NCBI RefSeq assembly: GCF_026168515.1
Contig: NZ_CP093443.1
Coordinates: 1,116,001 to 1,180,000, forward strand
Origin: Brevibacterium spongiae
GTDB lineage: Bacteria; Actinomycetota; Actinomycetes; Actinomycetales; Brevibacteriaceae
Direction of reading: 5' to 3'
Length of the DNA: 64,000 nucleotides
The position numbers and the translations under genes were made by a program. Numbering within the stretch: position 1 is the stretch's first letter; every line of letters starts with the position of its first letter. Below the pieces are notes generated by a model. It was not told the origin of the DNA. It was given only the letters and a program-made list of their open reading frames with translations, and ran no database searches. Shown here piece by piece: positions 30,319-36,938 of this stretch.

Positions 30319-30962
30319 TGGAGATGCTGCCCGTGCTCATCGGAGCCTGCATCGGAATCGGAGTGCTGCTGTGGGCGGGGTCGACCGATCGGCGCCTGCG
30401 CAGCCTCCTCGGCGAACGGGGCACAGGACACGATCCGACCGACACCGAGGCGGCCCCCACCGGAGAAGGACCGGTGCGCTCCGATGCCCGGCCAGGTCGG
30501 ACGGGTCCCGGACCGTCCGGTGGCAGAACCGCCCGAGCCGTCGCTGACGATCAGCTGGCCTTCGACCTCGACCTCGTTGCGATCTGTCTGACCTCCGGCC
30601 TGCCCATCCCCGTGGCACTCACGCTCACGGCCGAGGCGACGGGGGACCGGTCGGGGCTGCAGAGGATCGGGCGGGCGATGACGATCGGCGGCCGCAAACT
30701 CGCCGACGACGACCGGCTGCTGCCGGTGCTCGAGGTCTTCGAATTCTCCGAGCACACCGGCGTCGGGCCGGCGCCGCTCATCGAATCCGTGGCCAAGGAG
30801 CTGCGGGCATCGTCGCGCCGCCGCAGGCAGGAAGCCGCTGCGGCCCTGGGGGTGCAGCTGGTGCTGCCCTTGGGCGTGTGCATCCTGCCGGCGTTCCTGC
30901 TGCTGTCGGTTGTGCCCGTCGTCATCTCCCTGCTCTCCGACCTCACCACCGTGTTCTTCTGA
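30318..30962 (+). CDS. tadC: TadC-like type II secretion F-domain membrane protein
   Basis: I start at the ATG at 30318, which shares one base with the tadB stop (TGATG), giving 214 residues. An N-terminal span (LIGACIGIGVLLWAG) and a flexible Gly/Pro linker precede the GspF-like domain (DLDLVAICLTSGLPIPVALTL ... FEFSEHTGVGPAPLIESVAKEL). A C-terminal pair of hydrophobic stretches ends the protein (VLPLGVCILPAFLLLSVVPVVI). It is the partner of TadB in the platform. The pilus gene run then breaks for about 900 bases, where an acetyltransferase gene sits. Confidence 0.85.
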   Translation: MEMLPVLIGACIGIGVLLWAGSTDRRLRSLLGERGTGHDPTDTEAAPTGEGPVRSDARPGRTGPGPSGGRTARAVADDQLAFDLDLVAICLTSGLPIPVALTLTAEATGDRSGLQRIGRAMTIGGRKLADDDRLLPVLEVFEFSEHTGVGPAPLIESVAKELRASSRRRRQEAAAALGVQLVLPLGVCILPAFLLLSVVPVVISLLSDLTTVFF

Positions 30963-31058
30963 CTGACTGTGTTCGGCCGGACGGTTGTGTTCTGCTGTGC
31001 GTCGGTGCGCGGATTCGGTGCCTGGCGGTGTGGTGAGTCGGCTTTCAGACTCGACCGG

Positions 31059-31064
31059 TAGGGT
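31059..31064 (+). promoter_or_regulatory. -10 hexamer TAGGGT of a likely leaderless acetyltransferase transcript
   Basis: TAGGGT ends six bases before the ATG at 31071; no ribosome binding site is present. Confidence 0.5.
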
Positions 31065-31070
31065 CGACCC

Positions 31071-31673
31071 ATGGCACCGGTCACACCTTTCAACCAGCTG
31101 TCCACTGTCGAACAGGCGGAAGAATACGCCGAAAAGCTCTTCGTCGGCCGGTCCGTGCGATTGCGGCCGCTGCGCGAAGACGATCTGCCCTACCTCGAGC
31201 AGTGGTGGTTCGATCCCTCGATCGTCGTCCTGCAGAACCATACGGTTCTCCCACGACCCGAAGGCGGAGTCTCCGAGCAGTTCTCCCAATGGAGCGCGAA
31301 CACCTCGAGCGAGGCGGTCGGCTTCAGCATCGAGCTCATCGAGACCGAGGAATTCGTCGGACACGTCACCCTCTACGGTCGCAATCCGATCAACCAGTCC
31401 GCGACCCTCGCGATCGTGCTCGGCCCCGAATTCCACGGCCGCGGCTACGGTTCGGACGCCGTGCGTTTGGCGGTCAGCTACGGTTTCCTGCAGCTGGGAC
31501 TCAACCGCATCGAGCTGCAGACCTGGGCGTTCAACACCCGCGGTATCGCCTCCTATACGAAAGCCGGCTTCGTCGAGGAAGGACGTCGCCGAGAGGCCGT
31601 GTTCTTCAACGGCCGCCGCCACGACGAAGTGATCATGGCGATTCTGCGCGACGACTGGGCAAGCAACAACTGA
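31071..31673 (+). CDS. RimJ/RimL-type GNAT N-acetyltransferase
   Basis: This 200-residue acetyltransferase carries VRLRPLREDDLPYLEQWW at the front and the acetyl-CoA-binding ATLAIVLGPEFHGRGYGSDAVRLAV near residue 115. The RimL-like end is LQTWAFNTRGIASYTKAGF and GRRREAVFFNGRRHDEVIM. Such proteins acetylate protein N-termini, aminoglycosides or small amines. It has its own leaderless promoter between tadC and the pilin gene. Either it is a chance insertion or it modifies a pilus component; nothing in the sequence decides this. Confidence 0.88.
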   Translation: MAPVTPFNQLSTVEQAEEYAEKLFVGRSVRLRPLREDDLPYLEQWWFDPSIVVLQNHTVLPRPEGGVSEQFSQWSANTSSEAVGFSIELIETEEFVGHVTLYGRNPINQSATLAIVLGPEFHGRGYGSDAVRLAVSYGFLQLGLNRIELQTWAFNTRGIASYTKAGFVEEGRRREAVFFNGRRHDEVIMAILRDDWASNN

Positions 31674-31698
31674 AAAGCCCGCGACCTCAACACCGAAT

Positions 31699-31761
31699 CC
31701 TGTGGACGGTCGAGTCACTCGCACATGATTCCCCTGTGGACAGCCGACCGGTTTCCACAGG
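31699..31761. repeat. three CCTGTGGA boxes before the pilin gene
   Basis: CCTGTGGA occurs at 31699-31706 and 31733-31740, and its reverse complement TCCACAGG at 31754-31761. The last two form an inverted repeat with a 13-base spacer. They lie in the 181-base gap before the DUF4244 pilin gene and may bind a regulator of pilin expression. Confidence 0.45.
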
Positions 31762-31854
31762 CACGAATTCCGGTCTGGACACGTCTGCCTCCCACCTCCC
31801 AGGCTGAAGTTCCGCTCGCAGAGTGCGAACGGGTCTGCTGCCAAGGAGGAGAGC

Positions 31855-32100
31855 ATGACCACCACGATCCCGACCCCGGAGACCGACGACCCACCTGCCG
31901 ACCGGATCGAACCGGTCACCGACGACCAGGCCATCGACCAGTCCTGGGAGTCCGACACCGGAGCGACCACCGCCGAATACGCCATCACCACCTTGGCCGC
32001 CTGCGGATTCGCGGCGCTGCTCGTCGTGATCCTCAAATCCGAACCGATCAAGGAGCTCGTCACCGGGGTCATCTCGTCGGCCCTCGGGCTGGGGGCCTGA
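31855..32100 (+). CDS. DUF4244 family Flp-type pilin
   Basis: This 81-residue protein has a 34-residue hydrophilic leader, then the prepilin-like motif GATTAEYAITTLAACG that leads into a hydrophobic helix (FAALLVVIL). The glycine before ATTAEYAI is the likely cleavage point for a TadV-type peptidase, with the Glu at +5 as in type IV pilins. The tail (KELVTGVISSALGLGA) is short. AAGGAGG at 31843-31849 gives a strong ribosome binding site, fitting a structural subunit made in quantity. It is the major pilin candidate of the locus. Confidence 0.85.
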   Translation: MTTTIPTPETDDPPADRIEPVTDDQAIDQSWESDTGATTAEYAITTLAACGFAALLVVILKSEPIKELVTGVISSALGLGA

Positions 32101-32106
32101 ACCGAG

Positions 32107-32493
32107 ATGGCACGCGGAGGCTCCCGTCAGCGACACTCTGGCGACGAACACGACATGGGAACTGCGACGGCGGAATTTGCTGTCGTCCTCCCGGCCATCG
32201 TGCTCCTGGTCGTTGTGCTCACGGGAGCTGCCGCGATCGGATTCTCTCAGCTGCGAGCCTTCGACGCTGCACGGTCCGCTGCCCGTGAGATCGCCCGCGG
32301 CGAACCCCAAGCCGCCGTCATCGCCGAAGCGAGGAAGCACGCCGGGGACTCATCGCGAGTGACCGTGCGAGCCGATGGCGGCTATTCGGTCGTGACGGTC
32401 GCCATCGCTCTGCCGGATGCGATCTTCTTCCTCGACGAGGTCGACGCGGACGCCACCGCCCGGTACGAAGGGGATCGAGGCGGGCCATCATGA
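32107..32493 (+). CDS. tadE: TadE-like pseudopilin
   Basis: This 128-residue protein starts six bases after the pilin stop. The segment MGTATAEFAVVLPAIVLLVVVLTGAA is the TadE family signature: Glu at +5 of the pseudopilin followed by a membrane helix. The rest (LRAFDAARSAAREIARGE...) is an extracytoplasmic domain. A second Met (residue 17, MGTATAEF) could be an alternative start. The last codons and stop lie in a 15-bp tandem duplication with the next gene's leader. Confidence 0.85.
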   Translation: MARGGSRQRHSGDEHDMGTATAEFAVVLPAIVLLVVVLTGAAAIGFSQLRAFDAARSAAREIARGEPQAAVIAEARKHAGDSSRVTVRADGGYSVVTVAIALPDAIFFLDEVDADATARYEGDRGGPS

Positions 32494-32508
32494 GGCGGGC
32501 CATCATGA
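32479..32508. repeat. 15-bp tandem duplication at the tadE stop codon
   Basis: GGCGGGCCATCATGA occurs twice in direct succession (32479-32493 and 32494-32508). The first copy contains the tadE TGA stop; the second supplies the leader of the next gene. It looks like a recent slippage event. Confidence 0.85.
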
Positions 32509-32521
32509 GGAGCGCACCGTC

Positions 32522-32839
32522 ATGACGAACATCGTCGTCGGACTCTGCTCGATCGTGCTCATCCTCGTCACCGCAATCGGGGGCCTGTCCCAGGCGTTTG
32601 TCGCCCACAGTCAGGCTCAGAACGCCGCAGACCTGGCGGCGCTCGCCGCCGCAGATGCCGTCCGCGGGCTGGCAACCGGAGAACCGTGTGAGATCGCGAA
32701 GGAGGTGGCCGAACGCAACGGCGGGGACCTAAGCGACTGTGTGGCCTCGCTGAGTGAACAGTCAGCGTATGTCGCCGTCGATGTGGACATTCCCGGACCT
32801 CTGCCGAAGGTCAGAGAGAAGGCGGTCGCCGGAAAATAG
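32522..32839 (+). CDS. TadG-like / Rv3654c-type small exported protein
   Basis: I start at the ATG at 32522, preceded by GAGGAG at 32507, giving 105 residues. A single N-terminal span (MTNIVVGLCSIVLILVTAIGG) is followed by the motif AFVAHSQAQNAADLAALAAADA, characteristic of TadG/TadE-associated proteins with a pseudopilin-like start. Two cysteines (GEPCEIAKE, LSDCVAS) might form a disulphide outside the cell. It closes the locus, as the equivalent gene does in mycobacteria and streptomycetes. No prepilin peptidase gene is present in the window. Confidence 0.82.
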   Translation: MTNIVVGLCSIVLILVTAIGGLSQAFVAHSQAQNAADLAALAAADAVRGLATGEPCEIAKEVAERNGGDLSDCVASLSEQSAYVAVDVDIPGPLPKVREKAVAGK

Positions 32840-32874
32840 TCGCCCTGCAGGCGGCCCGGACGAGCTGAGAACCC

Positions 32875-35151
32875 TCAGTGGAGCACAGCGCGCAGCAGAC
32901 GCAGCGCAGCATCCTTCTCCAAGGGATCGTTGCCGTTGCCGCACTTCGGTGACTGCACACACGACGGACAGCCGTCGATGCACTCGCAGGCGGCGATGGC
33001 ATCCCGGGTCGCGGCCAACCAGTCCTCGATGACCTCGCTGCCGCGTTCTGCGAAACCGGCACCGCCGTCCAGACCGTCGTAGACGAACACTGTGGCCATC
33101 CCCGTGTCCGCATGCAGCGCCGTCGAGACCCCGCCGATGTCCCACCGGTCGCAGCCGGCGAAGAGGGGCAGCAGACCGATGGAGGCATGCTCGGCGGCAT
33201 GAACCGCCCCGGGCAGATCACCGGAGGCGACCTCGGCCTCATCGAGCAGCGTCTGCGGAATCGTCCACCACACGGCCTTCGTCCGCAGGGTGCGTTCGGG
33301 CAGGTCGAGTTCGTGTTCGGCGATGATCGCCCCACCGCGTTTGGCCCGCATCCGGTACGCCACGACCTGATCCTTGACGTCGACTGTGCCGCTGCACACC
33401 GCCACTCCCGAGGGCAGTCCCCGCTGCGCATCAGTGTCGACGATCTCGATCTCCGTCTGCGATCGCGGCTGCGTCGTGTAGTCGACCTCGGAGCGTTCGA
33501 CGGCGACGATGTGCTCATCCAAGTCGAGGTCGAGGACAGTGAAGTCGACACCCTGGTGCGTGTACACCGCACCCGGGTGAGCGCCCGTGTGCGCCCCGGA
33601 CTCGTCCACGGTGCCCAGCAGGGTCCCCGTGCTCGCCTCCACGAGGCGGAACTGACCGCCGCCGGAGCCGCGGATATCGGACAGGTCGGTCGCCGGCTGA
33701 TCCTTCGCCCAGAACCATCCTGTCGGTCGGGCCCGCAGCATCTTCGCCTCGACGAGGTCATCGACGACCTCCCGCGCATTGTCCGGGAAATGCGTGAGAT
33801 CGGCCGACTTCAGAGGCACCTCGGCGGCCGCCGCACACAGATGCCCCGACAGCACATGCGGGTTGCCCGGATGGATGACCCCAGCATCGACGGGGGAGTC
33901 GAAGATGACTTCGGGGTGGTGGACGACATACGTGTCGAGCGGATCATCACGGGCGATGAACACTGCCATCCACCGCTGCCCGGCCCGGCCCGCCCGACCG
34001 GCCTGCTGCCACAGGGAGGCCAAGGTTCCCGGCCACCCGGAGATGATGACGAGGTCGAGTCCGGAGATGTCGATGCCCAGCTCGAGCGCGTTCGTCGACG
34101 CCACCGCCAGCAGCTGGCCCGAGCGCAGAGCGGTTTCGAGCATGCGCCTCTCCTCGGCCAGATAGCCGCCTCGGTAGGCGGCGATCTTGCCGGTCAGCGA
34201 CTCATCGACCTGCCCGACCTGATCGCGCACTGTCTGCGCGAGCGCCTCGGTGCCGCGGCGGGAGGCGATGAACGTGATCGAACGGAAGCCCGCACACATC
34301 GCATCGGTGATGACATCGGCGGCTTCGACGAGACCGCTGCGTCTGTCCCCACCCGGTGAGACCGGCGGCTCCCACAGGGCGAAGCTGCCTGAGGCCCGCG
34401 GTGACGAATCCTCGATGACGGCATGCGCGGGTCGCCCGGTGAGCTTCGCGAACGCCGCATCCGGGTCGGCCATCGTCGCCGAGGCGCCGATGACGACAGG
34501 AGATGCCCCGTAGTGGGCGGCGATGCGCAGGAGCCTGCGGAGGATGAGCGCGACGTGGGAGCCGAAGACCCCACGGTACCGGTGGGCTTCGTCGATGACG
34601 ATGAACCGCAGGTTCTTGAACATCCGGGCGAAGCGCTCATGCTGGGGCAGGACGGACCGGTGGAGCATGTCCGGATTGGTGAAGATGATGTTCGCGTGCC
34701 GCCTGGCCCAGTCCTTCGACGCCTGCGAGGTGTCCCCGTCATAGGCTGCCGGGCGCATGCCGCGGATGATGAAGCGCTCCAACTTGGCCAGCTGATCGGC
34801 CGCCAGCGCCTTCGTGGGGGCGATGTAGATCGCCGAGGAGGTGCGCAGCTTCTCCCGCGTGGATTGGATGGATTCGATGACCGGCAGCCAGAAGCCCAAG
34901 GACTTCCCCGAGGCGGTCGGCGTGGCGATGACGACATCCCCACCGTCCCTGGCCGTGTTCGCGGCCTCGAGCTGGTGCTGCCACAGGTAGTCGACGCCGA
35001 TGGCATGGCAGGCGTGCTTGAGTTCGTCATCGACCCAGTCCGGCCATGCCGCGTCGGATTCGAACCGCTGCGGAATGTCGCGGAGGTGGACGATCCGCTC
35101 ATCCCGGGCACCGAAGGCGGTGACGATGTCGAGGAGAGCGGAGGAGGCCAT
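32875..35151 (-). CDS. MrfA-type DEAD/DEAH-box DNA helicase
   Basis: This 758-residue superfamily 2 helicase matches the MrfA/Hrq1 group. Walker A is VIATPTASGKSLGFWLP near residue 78, and the DEAH box is IVIDEAHRYRG. Motif III is IGASATMADP, and motif VI is in the segment SLWQQAGRAGRAGQRWM. The C-terminal DUF1998-like domain ends with a cysteine cluster (CECIDGCPSCVQSPKC) that binds metal in the family. MrfA repairs mitomycin-type DNA damage in Bacillus. In actinobacteria the gene conventionally lies beside the Tad locus and topA. The ATG at 35151 faces the divergent methyltransferase, only 34 bases away. Confidence 0.93.
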   Translation of the reverse strand: MASSALLDIVTAFGARDERIVHLRDIPQRFESDAAWPDWVDDELKHACHAIGVDYLWQHQLEAANTARDGGDVVIATPTASGKSLGFWLPVIESIQSTREKLRTSSAIYIAPTKALAADQLAKLERFIIRGMRPAAYDGDTSQASKDWARRHANIIFTNPDMLHRSVLPQHERFARMFKNLRFIVIDEAHRYRGVFGSHVALILRRLLRIAAHYGASPVVIGASATMADPDAAFAKLTGRPAHAVIEDSSPRASGSFALWEPPVSPGGDRRSGLVEAADVITDAMCAGFRSITFIASRRGTEALAQTVRDQVGQVDESLTGKIAAYRGGYLAEERRMLETALRSGQLLAVASTNALELGIDISGLDLVIISGWPGTLASLWQQAGRAGRAGQRWMAVFIARDDPLDTYVVHHPEVIFDSPVDAGVIHPGNPHVLSGHLCAAAAEVPLKSADLTHFPDNAREVVDDLVEAKMLRARPTGWFWAKDQPATDLSDIRGSGGGQFRLVEASTGTLLGTVDESGAHTGAHPGAVYTHQGVDFTVLDLDLDEHIVAVERSEVDYTTQPRSQTEIEIVDTDAQRGLPSGVAVCSGTVDVKDQVVAYRMRAKRGGAIIAEHELDLPERTLRTKAVWWTIPQTLLDEAEVASGDLPGAVHAAEHASIGLLPLFAGCDRWDIGGVSTALHADTGMATVFVYDGLDGGAGFAERGSEVIEDWLAATRDAIAACECIDGCPSCVQSPKCGNGNDPLEKDAALRLLRAVLH

Positions 35152-35173
35152 GAGTCAATTATGGCGCAGTCGC

Positions 35174-35179
35174 TAGGAT
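35174..35179 (+). promoter_or_regulatory. -10 hexamer TAGGAT of a likely leaderless methyltransferase transcript
   Basis: TAGGAT ends six bases before the GTG at 35186. The divergent helicase start is at 35151, so the two promoters must overlap. Confidence 0.55.
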
Positions 35180-35185
35180 TCTTCT

Positions 35186-36781
35186 GTGACTGATCTTCCG
35201 CTGACCCGCCTGGGCGAGACCCTCTACCGTGCCGGATACACTGAGCCGCGGCTGCGGCAGCTCTGGGGTGCCGCGACCTCGGAAGCGCTCGTGCGCAACA
35301 ACGCCGGACCGGCCATCCACCGCTGCACCCGACTGCTGGCCGATGACGCGTCGGGCCCCGCCGACCGGGGGCTGGCGAGCCTGGCGCTGCTCTTCCACTT
35401 CCACCGCAGCGTCGACGCAGCGGTGATCCGTGAGGTGCTCGGTGCGGACTTCGATTCCGCCGCCGAGGCGGGCCTCATCGAAATCACAGGCACCGAGGTG
35501 TCCGCCCCGTTCGCGCTCACCCCCTACGACCTTCCCGTCGGCATCCCGCGCGGCTTCCGTCCCGGCGATGAGAACCTCTACCTCATCGCCGATCACGGCA
35601 CCCTGACGAACCCGGACGTCCTCGACGGGGAATTCGTGCTCGGCCTCGGCGGGGCCGGACGCACGCTCGTGTCCATCACCCCACGTGAACCGGTCGGGCT
35701 GGCCGCCGACATCGGCACCGGCTGCGGAATCCAGGCCCTGCTGATGGCACGGCACAGTGAGAAGGTCATCGCCACCGACATCTCCCACCGCGCCCTGCAC
35801 CTGGCCCGGCTGTCGGCCGAAGTCAACGGTATCGACACCATCGAATTCCGGCATGGGTCACTGCTCGAACCGCTGACCGAGAAGGTTGACCTGCTCGTGT
35901 CGAACCCGCCGTTCGTCATCACCCCACGCAGCACGGACACGACGTTTGAATACAGGGACGGAGGAATGAGCGGTGACGACCTCGTCCGCACCCTTTTCTC
36001 CCAGATCCCCGCAGCCCTGACACTGGGCGGACGCAGCGTGTGCCTCGGCAACTGGGAGACCACCTCGGCGAATCAGGAGGGACCGGAGTCCTGGGTGAGC
36101 GACGAGGACACCTCCGTCCTCGTGATCGAACGCGAAGCCCTCGACCCGGTCGCCTATGCGGAGACATGGATCCGCGACGGCGGCATCCCACGCGCCGGCG
36201 CAGCCTGGAACACTGCCGTAGCCGCCTGGCTCGATGACTTCGACACCAGAGCTGTGGACGAGATCGTGTTCGGATACGTGCTCATGATCCGGTCGGATAA
36301 CGATGTGCCAACGATTGGCACGGACACATTCAGAACCAGGGTGAGGACCACCTCGGCGCCGGCGAACAATCCGCACGGACTCGCCGAATTCCTCACCACG
36401 ATCATCGCCCTCCGCTCCTGGCTGGCCGCGGTCGGACCCGAGGAGATCGCCGCGACCGCCTTCACCCGCTCACCGGACCTCGTCGAACACCGACACTTCG
36501 TGCCCGGGCAGGACGAGCCCAGCTCGATCACCCTGGAACAGGGAATCGGCTTCGGGCAGGTCTTCGACCTCGACACGGCCCTGGCCGGGTTCGTCTCCGT
36601 CGCCGATGGGTCACTGACTCTGCGACAGACCGCAGGTGCCCTTGCACAGCTGCTCGACGTCGATGCCACGGCCCTCGAAGATCAGCTCATCGCGCAGGTC
36701 AGAGCCCTGTGCGCGGCCGGTGTGCTGTTGCCCGACATCGACTCCGGAGGGGGATCGCCGACACGGGCGAACCGGGAATAG
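35186..36781 (+). CDS. class I SAM-dependent methyltransferase (HemK/RlmG-like, N-P-P-F type)
   Basis: This 531-residue protein belongs to the actinobacterial family encoded next to topA. An N-terminal helical domain (about 150 residues) precedes the Rossmann domain with motif I AADIGTGCGIQALLMA and motif IV LVSNPPFVITPR. The NPPF motif is typical of enzymes that methylate an amide or exocyclic amine nitrogen: Gln in release factors, guanine or adenine in rRNA. A further domain of about 200 residues follows. The substrate is unproven. The GTG start is supported by the -10 six bases upstream. Confidence 0.88.
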   Translation: MTDLPLTRLGETLYRAGYTEPRLRQLWGAATSEALVRNNAGPAIHRCTRLLADDASGPADRGLASLALLFHFHRSVDAAVIREVLGADFDSAAEAGLIEITGTEVSAPFALTPYDLPVGIPRGFRPGDENLYLIADHGTLTNPDVLDGEFVLGLGGAGRTLVSITPREPVGLAADIGTGCGIQALLMARHSEKVIATDISHRALHLARLSAEVNGIDTIEFRHGSLLEPLTEKVDLLVSNPPFVITPRSTDTTFEYRDGGMSGDDLVRTLFSQIPAALTLGGRSVCLGNWETTSANQEGPESWVSDEDTSVLVIEREALDPVAYAETWIRDGGIPRAGAAWNTAVAAWLDDFDTRAVDEIVFGYVLMIRSDNDVPTIGTDTFRTRVRTTSAPANNPHGLAEFLTTIIALRSWLAAVGPEEIAATAFTRSPDLVEHRHFVPGQDEPSSITLEQGIGFGQVFDLDTALAGFVSVADGSLTLRQTAGALAQLLDVDATALEDQLIAQVRALCAAGVLLPDIDSGGGSPTRANRE

Positions 36782-36938
36782 GGATAGGATCGAAAACCGT
36801 TGACGCCGTGTCCAGGCAAGCTCCGGGCAGTGTCAGAGCCGAACCAGCCGATGACGATCATGTCCGAACAAGAGTGTTACATTGGGCCGGATCGTCCGTT
36901 GCAGCGAGCAGCAGATGCCGTGAGAGGAATGTGAAAGC

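Noticed and set aside
31699..31761. Cluster of DnaA-box-like TGTGGA/TCCACA motifs suggesting a replication origin
   Set aside because: Only three imperfect boxes occur, with no AT-rich unwinding region and no dnaA/dnaN genes; they are better kept as possible pilin-promoter sites.
30264..32072. 602-codon minus-strand frame opposite tadC, the GNAT gene and the pilin gene
   Set aside because: It spans three well-supported plus-strand genes, has no recognisable domain, and reflects third-position GC bias.
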